This document shows positions 18,140 through 26,144 of a stretch of DNA of 64,000 bases, one piece after another; position 1 is the stretch's first letter; every line of letters starts with the position of its first letter. The notes beneath the pieces were generated by a model. It saw nothing but the letters and a program-made list of their open reading frames with translations, ran no database searches and had not been told where the DNA came from. The DNA is from an uncultured bacterium (GTDB lineage: Bacteria; Planctomycetota; UBA1135; GCA-002686595): positions 1 to 64,000 of the forward strand of contig CALBMX010000067.1 in NCBI GenBank assembly GCA_937896235.1, read 5' to 3'. The position numbers and the translations under genes were made by a program.

Positions 18140-19432
18140 ATGGGACAAGTACTACTATCCGCCCGCGGGCGGCGGCGACTACTCGAGGGACACCCCTGGA
18201 TTTATCGTAGTGATCTAGGGAAAACAGAGGCCAGCCCAGGAGAGCTTGTACCCGTCAAAGCACAGGACGGGGGCGTGCTCGGTTGGGCGCTCTACAGCTG
18301 CTCTTCGAAGTTGGCTCTGAGGATGGTGACGCGCTCACCTGAACAGCCGAACAGGGCTTTCTGGGAGGCGCGCATCCAACGCTGCTTGGATGCGCGCGCC
18401 GGTGCGGGTCTCTTAGACCCTCAAAAGCCAGCGGGAGCATGCCGGCTTATCGGTGGGGATGCCGATGGTTTGCCAGGACTTGTTGTGGACCGCTACGCCG
18501 ATCGACTCGTGCTCCAATGTGGAACCGAGGCGGCCGACAAAATGCGTGATTTCCTACTGGAGATCTTGTTAACTCAGCTCACCTCTCGAGGCTTCACCAT
18601 TCAGGGCGTACTCGACCGATCAGACGCCACAGTGAGAAGGCACGAAGAGCTTGAATCTAGGGTTGAGTGGCTCATGGGCGAGGCATCCATGGGACAGCTC
18701 ATGGTCGATGAGGGTGGCTTGCACTATGCCGTCGACCTGCTGGGCGGGCATAAAACGGGCCACTACCTCGACCAGCGGGATAATCGTCTGCGGGCGGCTC
18801 AGCTTGTGCGAGAGCTCGGGGAGCGCGGGTTTTGCCAGCCCCAAGAGGCGCGCGTTCTCGACGTGTTTTCCTATGACGGGCTGTTCGGACTACTCGCGGC
18901 AAAAGCGGGTGCAAAGGACGTTCTCTGTTTGGATCAATCGGCGAGTGCAGGAGAGCGCGTCCTTGCGAATGCAAAGACGAACGGTGTCGAGGACGTCGTT
19001 CGCTTTGAAAAGGTCAATGCGATGCGTGACCTCGGACGGCGTGTCGACGAAGGGGAGTCATGGGATATCGTGATTTTGGACCCGCCGGCGTTTGCTCGCT
19101 CTAAACAAGAGCTCGGTGGGGCGATGCGGGGCTACGGCGAGCTATTTCGGCGCGGTTTCCAGCTGCTCAACAAAGGGGGCTTCTTGGTCGCGGCCTCTTG
19201 TTCTTACAACATGAAGGTAGACGCCTTTCACGAGGTTCTTGTGAAGTCGGCGCGCGACGCACAGGCCACAGCTCACCTGCTTGATATACACGGAGCCTCT
19301 TCGGACCACCCGCGGCGATTGGACCTTCCCGAGACGGACTACCTCAAGTGCGCGTTCATTCGCGTTGAGCCCTCCACCGGGTTCGTTGGGAGATACGAGA
19401 TACCTGCTACTAGCGAGGATTCTGAAGAATGA
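18140..19432 (+). CDS. rlmI: 23S rRNA methyltransferase, RlmI-like
   Basis: A 430-residue class I SAM-dependent methyltransferase of the RlmI/RlmK-type family, which methylates a cytosine in 23S rRNA. A PUA-like domain (about 1-80, with GHPWIYRSDL) is followed by a linker domain (GLPGLVVDRY), then HKTGHYLDQRDNR, VLDVFSYDGLFGLLAAKAGA for SAM binding, the catalytic-type ILDPPAFARSK and a second motif SCSYNM. The ATG at 18140 follows a weak GGAAG. Its end overlaps thiS as ATGA. The exact target nucleotide is assigned by family only. Confidence 0.85.
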   Translation: MGQVLLSARGRRRLLEGHPWIYRSDLGKTEASPGELVPVKAQDGGVLGWALYSCSSKLALRMVTRSPEQPNRAFWEARIQRCLDARAGAGLLDPQKPAGACRLIGGDADGLPGLVVDRYADRLVLQCGTEAADKMRDFLLEILLTQLTSRGFTIQGVLDRSDATVRRHEELESRVEWLMGEASMGQLMVDEGGLHYAVDLLGGHKTGHYLDQRDNRLRAAQLVRELGERGFCQPQEARVLDVFSYDGLFGLLAAKAGAKDVLCLDQSASAGERVLANAKTNGVEDVVRFEKVNAMRDLGRRVDEGESWDIVILDPPAFARSKQELGGAMRGYGELFRRGFQLLNKGGFLVAASCSYNMKVDAFHEVLVKSARDAQATAHLLDIHGASSDHPRRLDLPETDYLKCAFIRVEPSTGFVGRYEIPATSEDSEE

Positions 19433-19629
19433 GACTAACTGTCAATGGCGTTGCTCAAGTCGCCAAGGAGGGCTCAACGGTGTCCCTACTCCTCGAGGCC
19501 TTGGGGTTGCGCCCAGAGATCGTTGCCGTCGAGGTCAACGGTGAGTTGGTACCCCGGTCGACCCATGCGGACAAGGCGCTGGTCGAAGGGGATCAAGTCG
19601 AGTTCGTAACTCTGGTTGGCGGCGGATAA
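19429..19629 (+). CDS. thiS: Sulfur carrier protein ThiS
   Basis: A 66-residue ubiquitin-fold protein ending in the diagnostic Gly-Gly (LVGGG). Its thiocarboxylated C-terminus donates sulfur for the thiazole ring of thiamine. It begins MRLTVNG, includes [11 protein letters not shown], and ends [16 protein letters not shown] overlaps the methyltransferase TGA, and thiG follows. Confidence 0.95.
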   Translation: MRLTVNGVAQVAKEGSTVSLLLEALGLRPEIVAVEVNGELVPRSTHADKALVEGDQVEFVTLVGGG

Positions 19630-19665
19630 CTCACGTCTCCCTGCCGATTTCGAATGGCCTCCCGT

Positions 19666-19671
19666 TAGAAT
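19666..19671 (+). promoter_or_regulatory. Possible -10 element just before thiG
   Basis: TAGAAT lies seven bases before the thiG ATG at 19679. If used as a -10 it would yield an essentially leaderless thiG transcript. No -35 is apparent, and thiG may equally be read from the upstream operon. Confidence 0.25.
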
Positions 19672-19678
19672 GCTCCCC

Positions 19679-20497
19679 ATGAAGAACGATTACCTCGCCG
19701 ACTCCATTTTGCAGGTCGGAAAGTACCAATTCCACTCACGCCTGCTTGTTGGTACCGGCAAGTACAAGGACTTTGCCGAGATGCGCGACGCCCTTGAGAT
19801 TAGCGGAACCGACTGTGTGACGGTTGCGATTCGGCGAGTGGATTTGAAAGCTCCCAAGGGCGAGTCCATTTTTGATTTTATCGATCGTGACAAGTACACG
19901 ATCCTTCCGAACACCGCATTTTGCTTCGATGCCGAGAGCGCCCTTCGCACGGCTCGACTGGCGCGCGAACTGCTCGGGACCGACCTCTGCAAGCTCGAAG
20001 TCCTTGGGGATACGAGGACTCTCTTACCCGACCCCGTCGCCACCCTCGAGGCTACACGGATCCTCGCCGCGGAGGGTTTTACGGTCATGGTCTACACATC
20101 GGACGACCCTCGTCAGGCCGTTCACCTCGCCGAGGCGGGGGCGGCTGCGATCATGCCGGCGGGATCACCCATCGGCTCGGGACAGGGCGTTCTCAACCCG
20201 AACGCGATCCGCATTATTCAAGAGTTGGTTGACGTCCCCGTTATTGTTGACGCGGGTGTTGGAACTGCGAGCGATGTCGCCCTTGCGATGGAGCTGGGTA
20301 TTGACGGAGTTCTCTTAAATTCGGCCATTGCCCTCGCCCAACAGCCTTTGCGTATGGCTGCTGCGATGCGCGACGCCACAAGTGCGGGACGCAATGCGTT
20401 TTTGGCCGGGCGGATTCCACGGAAGCTGTACGCCAACGCGAGCTCGCCCGATAGTGGTCTCTTAGGCGGTCCAGGAGCGTCCGCCTCCTCGAAGTAG
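19679..20497 (+). CDS. thiG: Thiazole synthase ThiG
   Basis: A 272-residue TIM-barrel enzyme that condenses deoxyxylulose-5-phosphate, dehydroglycine and ThiS-bound sulfur into the thiazole phosphate of thiamine. Diagnostic segments are [23 protein letters not shown] (Schiff-base Lys105), [26 protein letters not shown] and [10 protein letters not shown]. The start is at MKNDYLADS, which suits the family; an ATG three codons earlier (19670) is equally possible. A TTG start overlapping thiS at 19616 would add an unsupported N-terminus. No thiamine riboswitch was seen upstream. Confidence 0.95.
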   Translation: MKNDYLADSILQVGKYQFHSRLLVGTGKYKDFAEMRDALEISGTDCVTVAIRRVDLKAPKGESIFDFIDRDKYTILPNTAFCFDAESALRTARLARELLGTDLCKLEVLGDTRTLLPDPVATLEATRILAAEGFTVMVYTSDDPRQAVHLAEAGAAAIMPAGSPIGSGQGVLNPNAIRIIQELVDVPVIVDAGVGTASDVALAMELGIDGVLLNSAIALAQQPLRMAAAMRDATSAGRNAFLAGRIPRKLYANASSPDSGLLGGPGASASSK

Positions 20498-20506
20498 AGA
20501 GCAAGT

Positions 20507-21400
20507 TTGATTCCATTTTTTCTAGGGGAGCTCTCCGCGCAGGTGGCGGCGGATTCGGCGGAGTTTTTTGACCCTGCAAGCGCTGCTCTTGCAGGGCTTC
20601 CGCTTCTCATCTTTGGCTTCTGGATCCTGCGAGCCACACTACCTCGGATAGGGAGGGTGCTCTTAGAGCGAGGCGCACCAGCCGCTTCCATTTTTTGGAC
20701 AGCCACTGAAATCGCATTCGCGGCTTGTGTGATTCTGCTGGGTATGGAGCTCTCGTTCTTCGGGCTGAGGCAGCTTGCAATGGAGTCCGTTCTCGACAGC
20801 TTGCTCGCAACGGACTTTGGATTGCTCCTTGGCTGTGTGGCAGCGTATGCAGGCGGAGTCCTTGCAACGCAAAGGCAGCGCCCGGGACTTAGTCGTAGCG
20901 ACGCCTTGAGTCTTACGGCGAGTGGGATGGGCCTGGCGCCCGGAGTCTGCGGCGCTAGACTCTTGAAGTTGGCAGTCTATGGCGGGTTTGGAGTGTTTTT
21001 GGCAGTCCCCGTCATTTTGGGAGTCATGTCCGTCAACCCCTACCTGCTCGAGCTCATCGGCTACGAGTTCGCCACACAAGATGTGCTGGTCAGCCTGATC
21101 TCCATGAGTGGAGTCGGCTTGGTCGGCGGGCTCATGCTAGCTACATTTGTCGGGCCTATTTTGGAGGAGGTCTTGTTCCGGGGGTTTGTCCAACCCCTAG
21201 CGGTGCAAGGACTTGGCCCGTTGGCTGGCGTTGTGTTGACGTCCTTGCTGTTCGGATTAATTCACGGGACCGCCGCATTCCTCCCCGTTTTTACATTGAG
21301 CTTAGTGCTTGGCATTCTTCGCCAAAACTCTGGTCACTTGTTGCCAGCAATCGTCGCGCACTGCTTATGGAATGCAGGCACGATGGCTCTCTCTCTCTAG
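20507..21400 (+). CDS. CPBP-family intramembrane glutamic protease
   Basis: A 297-residue multi-pass membrane protein of the CAAX-protease/bacteriocin-processing (Abi) family. The active-site motifs are EEVLFRG (Glu220, Glu221, Arg225), FGLIHG (His253) and the last helix H-C-L-W-N (His285, Asn289). Several hydrophobic helices span about 15-290. Starts at TTG 20507 directly after thiG; later start codons cannot be excluded. The physiological substrate is unknown. Confidence 0.85.
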   Translation: MIPFFLGELSAQVAADSAEFFDPASAALAGLPLLIFGFWILRATLPRIGRVLLERGAPAASIFWTATEIAFAACVILLGMELSFFGLRQLAMESVLDSLLATDFGLLLGCVAAYAGGVLATQRQRPGLSRSDALSLTASGMGLAPGVCGARLLKLAVYGGFGVFLAVPVILGVMSVNPYLLELIGYEFATQDVLVSLISMSGVGLVGGLMLATFVGPILEEVLFRGFVQPLAVQGLGPLAGVVLTSLLFGLIHGTAAFLPVFTLSLVLGILRQNSGHLLPAIVAHCLWNAGTMALSL

Positions 21401-21424
21401 TTCAACTCTCCCCCCAAATCCCCT

Positions 21425-21928
21425 ATGGCTACTTTCCCAACTAAAGGCTTATTCCGCCGCCTCGAAGGTGGAGCCGCAATCGCCGACAATGCGCGCATCA
21501 CCGGTGAGGTCGAGATTGGCCAAGACTCGACCATCTGGTTTGGTGTCGTGATCCGAGGCGACGACGCCTTGGTGTCCATTGGAAGGCGGACGAACGTCCA
21601 GGACCTCTCGATGATCCACGCAGATCCCGGTGTCCCCAATGTGATTGGCAACGAGGTCACAATCGGGCACGGTTGCGTGCTTCACGGAATCCGAGTGGGG
21701 GACCGAAGCTTGATTGGAATGGGAGCCATCCTCTTGGCGGGCTCCGTGGTTGGCGAGGACTGTATCGTCGGCGCCGGCGCAGTCGTGAAGGAAAACTTCG
21801 AGGTGCCCGCAGGGCATTTGGTCGCCGGAGTGCCCGCTCGGATCATTCGTCCGATCACCGACGCGGAGCGTGAGCATCTGCGCCATGCCGCCGAGGGCTA
21901 CGTTCAAAAGATCCCTGTCTACTTGTAG
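21425..21928 (+). CDS. Gamma-carbonic-anhydrase-like hexapeptide-repeat protein
   Basis: A 167-residue left-handed beta-helix protein. The three zinc-ligand histidines are placed as in gamma-carbonic anhydrases, H65, H82 and H87 (motifs MIHADPG and GHGCVLHG), with RGD (44-46) and NVQD (57-60) also conserved. Relatives include YrdA/PaaY. A short C-terminal helix (EREHLRHAAEGYV) caps the trimer interface. Whether it hydrates CO2 is not decidable from sequence. Confidence 0.85.
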   Translation: MATFPTKGLFRRLEGGAAIADNARITGEVEIGQDSTIWFGVVIRGDDALVSIGRRTNVQDLSMIHADPGVPNVIGNEVTIGHGCVLHGIRVGDRSLIGMGAILLAGSVVGEDCIVGAGAVVKENFEVPAGHLVAGVPARIIRPITDAEREHLRHAAEGYVQKIPVYL

Positions 21929-22378
21929 TCGTCGCCGGGGAGAAGTGGCGATTTCTTTGCTCGTCCGCTTCTAAATCCAATATTTCTAGTGAGTTTCTAG
22001 CAGGAAATGTTTTCCTATCCGCCTTGCTGAGCGACTTGAAAATCGGCGGTTAGGAGCTCAAGAGAAGGTGTCGGAGGCAAAGCAGGAACTTGGAGTTTAG
22101 ATGTAAGCTGCTCAAACTTGCTTACTCCCTCGCCACTCCCCCTATAACTGGGGAATACTTGCCATGGAATGCGTCCCACTTCGCCCTTCGGGTGGGTGGA
22201 TCCCAACTTCCACAGCCCGATTTTGGAATCGTCAATACACTAAAATCTAGGCCACCGGAGCGAAGCGCCCCGTGACTCTCATCTAAGTTGATAGAGTTGC
22301 CTGTGTCGCAGATCTTCGCAATTTGGCCGCCCCTTGGTTACAAGCGTCCTCGAATGGACTCTAGTCCCTGGAATCCCC
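21929..22378. other. Intergenic region of about 450 bases without a recognised gene
   Basis: Apart from a weak terminator-like hairpin at its start, I see only short palindromes, for example CCCAC (22175-22179) with GTGGG (22192-22196). No tRNA, riboswitch or convincing small gene was found. It should include the promoter of the VCBS lipoprotein gene. Confidence 0.5.
21931..21958 (+). terminator. Weak intrinsic terminator after the carbonic-anhydrase-like gene
   Basis: A short stem (TCGCC with GGCGA, extended by a G-T pair) directly after the stop is followed by TTTCTTT. The stem is short, so efficiency is doubtful. Confidence 0.4.
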
Positions 22379-24739
22379 ATGAATCACTCGCCTAACGCAC
22401 AGCGCCTCCCGATCCTACTTGCCACTGCCCTTGTAAGCACTCTAGCTGGGTGCTCTGGTGGAGGCGATTGCAGCACGATCTCTCCGATTCCACCTCCTCC
22501 CGGTACGGGCGGATTTGGAAGTTTCGCCTTTGAACTTCGCCAAGATGTCTCCTTGGGGGGCTTCCTGCTTACCGGCGCGGAGTTTGCGGACTTCAATGGC
22601 GACTCTTTGCGCGACATTGCTGAGATCGGCTCGCACACCAACGAGCTGTTCATCGGCATCGGGCTTCCTGATGGCACCTACCTATCGACGGAAATCCTGC
22701 CGACTCCGGAAGACCCCTGGTCCTTGGCCGTTGGCGACTACAACGGCGACGGATTGACGGACGTTGCTGTGGGGTGCCTTCAAGCGGCTGAGCCGTTGCT
22801 AACAGGCAGCTCGGGTGGACAGCTTGCGCTCTACCTACAGGACTCGTTGGGTGGCTTCGCGCTCACATCGGTAACCCCCTTGATTGGTGAGCCGCTCGAC
22901 ATTGCAATGCTTGAGCTTGGGGCCAGCGATCTTGACGCGGGGACCTCGGACGACCTTCTTGTTGGACTCGATGGAGCCGGCGTCGTACAACAGTTGCGTT
23001 TTGAATCCGGCAACTGGATCTTGATGAGCGAGTTGCGACCAACCTCGGGCGGTCTTGATGAAGCCACCCCCCTTAGCCTCGCGGTGCTTGACCTTGAGGG
23101 CGACGGCGACCTGGACATACTTGTTGGTGAGATTGAAGTTGCTAACGGTGGCCTCGACCGCATTGTCTCCTATACCAATGACGGACTCGGTGGATTCCTT
23201 CCCGCAGGAATGGTCTTCCCGACTGCTGCTGGTCCCGTGATTCAAAATGCCGGCGATGTAGACGGCGACGGCTTTGACGACCTCTCCGTGGCTCAGCTCT
23301 CGGGTACGAGCTCACTGCTTCTACGCGGCACACCAGGCGGCTTGCTGTTTATCGAAGAGGCTGAAATGGGAGGCCATCAGAGCTCGGCTGTTTGGCATGA
23401 CTTTGACAAAGATGGACTTTTTGACGTCGCCGCTGCCATGATCGAGGATCAAGCAATCGCTGTGAGGTTCCAAGAGACCGCTAGCAGTGCGACTGGCGCC
23501 GCCACCTCGTACAGCCCGATAATCAATTACAACGTAGGCCTAGGCCCGCACGGCCTAGTCTCCGGCGACTTCCAAGGCGATGGGCTTGTAGATTTGGCTT
23601 GCATCAACTCGGGCGACATCTCGATCCTGTACAACTTGGATAACCGCAGCTTCCTTGGCGCACGTGGTTACTCGATTGGTGAGGCACCCCAAGGCGTCTT
23701 GGTCTCAGACCTTGACCAAGATGGGCATATGGATGTTGTGACGGTGGATACGTACCAAAAGCACGTGACCTTCTTGCAAGGCTCTGCCACCGGAACCTTT
23801 GAGATCGTCGCAACCGTCCCTTTGGCCCTAGCGGCCGAAGAGACTCCGGGTCACGCCGTGATCCGAGATTTTGACGAGGATGGCCTTGCCGACGTACTGG
23901 TCAGTGTCTACGAATCGGGAGAGGTTCAGCTTTTGCGCAACCCTGGCAGCTTGCTCTTCACCCTTCCGAGCCCGGCTGACCGCACGGTCGTTGGCGCGAA
24001 GCCCTTGGGGCTGGATGCCGCCGATTTTAACGGGGACGGACACTGGGATGTCCTGGTAGCCAACTCGGCCGACTCCTCGATTCAGGTCTTGATCGGCGAT
24101 GGCACCGGCGCCTTCACCGTAGGTGCGCCGATTCCAATGGGTGGCAGAACGTTTGCTGCATTCGGAGGTGACCTCGATGATAACGGCGCTCCAGATGCTG
24201 TCATCACCATGACAGATCTCGATGGTCAAAATCCGCGCATCGCTCTCTTGGAAGGAGACGGACTCGGGGGCCTTACCTTCAAGGGAGGCTTTCCACTCGG
24301 AGGCGTCTCGGCAACGATTCAATCCGGAGACCTAAACCTCGACGGCTCTGTCGACCTCGTTTTTGGTCAGAGCACCCTCTTCACCGATGAGATCTCGATT
24401 CTCATAAACGATGGAGACTTCGCATTCTCTCTGAGCACCTTGGTGGTCGGGGCCAACCCGGGAAGTCTTTCGATTGCTGACGTCGATGCCGACGGCGATG
24501 CCGATATCGTGATCCCCGTCGGTTCCGGTGAGCTTAGGATTGCTTTGGGCGACGGGACCGGCGAGTTCCCAGTGATCGTGCCCCTTGAGTCTTCGGTCTT
24601 CGGAATGCCCGTTCCCTACGGAACGACTGCGTCAGCTTTTGCCGACTTGAATCACGATGGGCTTTTGGACCTCTTGATGGTCTCTCCTTACTCGGATTAC
24701 CTTTGGGTTGCCCGCAACCTTGGAACGCCGCTGAACTAG
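22379..24739 (+). CDS. FG-GAP/VCBS-repeat lipoprotein
   Basis: 786 residues from the ATG at 22379. The start was chosen because it gives a lipoprotein signal with lipobox LAGC. The mature protein begins SGGGDC and a Pro/Gly linker. It then consists of repeated beta-propeller blades with calcium-binding motifs of the D-x-D/N-x-D-G type (DYNGDGLTD, DVDGDGFDD, DLDQDGHMD, DFNGDGHWD, DVDADGDAD and others). Such propellers are usually anchored to the outer membrane and mediate protein or glycan binding. Function unknown. A longer start at 22334 would spoil the signal peptide. Confidence 0.85.
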   Translation: MNHSPNAQRLPILLATALVSTLAGCSGGGDCSTISPIPPPPGTGGFGSFAFELRQDVSLGGFLLTGAEFADFNGDSLRDIAEIGSHTNELFIGIGLPDGTYLSTEILPTPEDPWSLAVGDYNGDGLTDVAVGCLQAAEPLLTGSSGGQLALYLQDSLGGFALTSVTPLIGEPLDIAMLELGASDLDAGTSDDLLVGLDGAGVVQQLRFESGNWILMSELRPTSGGLDEATPLSLAVLDLEGDGDLDILVGEIEVANGGLDRIVSYTNDGLGGFLPAGMVFPTAAGPVIQNAGDVDGDGFDDLSVAQLSGTSSLLLRGTPGGLLFIEEAEMGGHQSSAVWHDFDKDGLFDVAAAMIEDQAIAVRFQETASSATGAATSYSPIINYNVGLGPHGLVSGDFQGDGLVDLACINSGDISILYNLDNRSFLGARGYSIGEAPQGVLVSDLDQDGHMDVVTVDTYQKHVTFLQGSATGTFEIVATVPLALAAEETPGHAVIRDFDEDGLADVLVSVYESGEVQLLRNPGSLLFTLPSPADRTVVGAKPLGLDAADFNGDGHWDVLVANSADSSIQVLIGDGTGAFTVGAPIPMGGRTFAAFGGDLDDNGAPDAVITMTDLDGQNPRIALLEGDGLGGLTFKGGFPLGGVSATIQSGDLNLDGSVDLVFGQSTLFTDEISILINDGDFAFSLSTLVVGANPGSLSIADVDADGDADIVIPVGSGELRIALGDGTGEFPVIVPLESSVFGMPVPYGTTASAFADLNHDGLLDLLMVSPYSDYLWVARNLGTPLN

Positions 24740-25046
24740 GCGAGACGTTTTAGGGTCGCAGTACGGCGACCAAATACAGAGTGGGCCGTGTTTCTCTTGC
24801 GAGGGACACGGCCCATTCCATGGACTCCTATATCAAAAGCCGCCCGTAAATCTGAACAGCCGCCATCTGAAATCAAAGGCGCAATGACGCCCCCAATGTC
24901 CTCTTGCTTCGAGGCGGCCGAACCAGACTCCATGGCCGCGGTTTTCGATTCCTTGTCGGTTTCAAGGGGGGATCGACTAGCTCGGCCCCTTTTTCAAGGG
25001 GCTGCTAGGTTCATTTTGCGGCTAGGGGAGGTACTCTTGGCGTGCC
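24740..25046. other. Intergenic region holding two hairpins
   Basis: Besides the long hairpin at 24782-24815, a smaller one (GCCCCTT 24985-24991 with AAGGGGC 24996-25002, TTTC loop) lies 45 bases before the nucleotidyltransferase start. TACTCT at 25032-25037 is a possible -10. No gene recognised. Confidence 0.45.
24782..24815 (+). terminator. Strong hairpin after the VCBS lipoprotein gene
   Basis: TGGGCCGTGT and ACACGGCCCA form a perfect 10-bp stem with a 14-base loop. No T-tract follows, so it may stabilise the 3' end or need a factor rather than terminate intrinsically. Confidence 0.45.
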
Positions 25047-25994
25047 ATGACCACAACTAACAGCAGCCCATTCCAGGGTGTCATCCTTGCCGCTGGCAAA
25101 GGCACACGAATTCGCCCCTTCAGCGATCACTACCCCAAGCCGCTCTTGCCTGTTTTCGATCGCCCGCTCTTGCTGTGGCAGGTGGAGGCCATGCGCGAGC
25201 TCGGCATCTCCGACATTCTGATTGTTATCGGGCACCTTGGTCACCGCGTCGTGCAGTCGCTTGGCGACGGTTCGAAATGGGGGGTTCGTATTCGGTACGT
25301 GGAGCAGGAGGAGACCCTTGGAATCGCCCATGCCGTTGGTCAGTTGGAGCCCCATCTCGACCAGCCATTCTTGCTCTTTTTGGGCGACATCTTTTTTGAG
25401 ACGAAGCAGCTTGGCTCGATGCTGGAGGCCTTTGGCCGAGAGGGCGTTGACGCTGTACTCGCTGTGAAGGTTGAAAATGATATGGCAGCCATGCGGCGTA
25501 ACTTCTCTGTCGAGGTGGGGGAGAATGGATTTGTCAGCCACGTTGTTGAGAAGCCGCGCTATCCACGTACAAACCTAAAAGGATGCGGTCTGTACCTGTT
25601 TGACGTTTCGATTTTCGACGCAGTTCGGGCCACGCCTCGGACTGCTTTGCGTGACGAGTACGAGCTCACCACTACGATTGAACTCTTTGTTCAAAGCGGG
25701 CATGGCGTCGTTCCCGCCGAGGTCATCGAGGCGGACCTCAACCTCTCTGCACCACCCGACCTGCTCGACCTCAACCTACATGTGATGAGGCAGCGAGGGC
25801 TTTCGTGCCACATCGCTGAGGGGGCCCAAGTCGATCCCGCCGCGATTGTCGAGAATTGCGTCATCATGGAAGGCGCCCGCATCGAAGCCGGAGCACACCT
25901 GCAGGAGTGCCTTGTACTTCCTGGCGAGGTTGTGCGCGCTGTCAAGGCGCGCCGCTCCGTCTTTGCTTCCGGACAAGAAGTCTCCTGTCTCTAG
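25047..25994 (+). CDS. Sugar-1-phosphate nucleotidyltransferase
   Basis: A 315-residue enzyme of the RmlA/GalU-like superfamily, activating a sugar phosphate with an NTP. The N-terminal signature GVILAAGKGTRIRPFS, the substrate loop YPKPLLPV, the LGDIFFE metal site and GCGLYLFD are visible. The last 70 residues resemble the beginning of a hexapeptide beta-helix (GARIEAGAHLQECLVLPGEVV). The nucleotide and sugar cannot be assigned. It stands alone between two FG-GAP proteins. Confidence 0.85.
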   Translation: MTTTNSSPFQGVILAAGKGTRIRPFSDHYPKPLLPVFDRPLLLWQVEAMRELGISDILIVIGHLGHRVVQSLGDGSKWGVRIRYVEQEETLGIAHAVGQLEPHLDQPFLLFLGDIFFETKQLGSMLEAFGREGVDAVLAVKVENDMAAMRRNFSVEVGENGFVSHVVEKPRYPRTNLKGCGLYLFDVSIFDAVRATPRTALRDEYELTTTIELFVQSGHGVVPAEVIEADLNLSAPPDLLDLNLHVMRQRGLSCHIAEGAQVDPAAIVENCVIMEGARIEAGAHLQECLVLPGEVVRAVKARRSVFASGQEVSCL

Positions 25995-26144
25995 GGCTTT
26001 GGCGCTGCGCTAGGGGAGGGGGGACTTCGGCCTTCGCGTCTCCCTCGTAAGATGTCTCTGTAGGTCAAATAGGGCTTCTTTCAGCCAGATTGGAGAAAGG
26101 GGGTTACATTTCAGGGTGATTTGCAAGATCCTTGAGCCCTCACG

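Noticed and set aside
18069-19678. Thiamine (TPP) riboswitch ahead of thiS or thiG
   Set aside because: thiS overlaps the methyltransferase gene and the 49 bases before thiG show no CUGAGA-type core.
22015-22206. Minus-strand 63-residue ORF in the large gap
   Set aside because: No start signal, no recognisable motif and no operon context; treated as noncoding.
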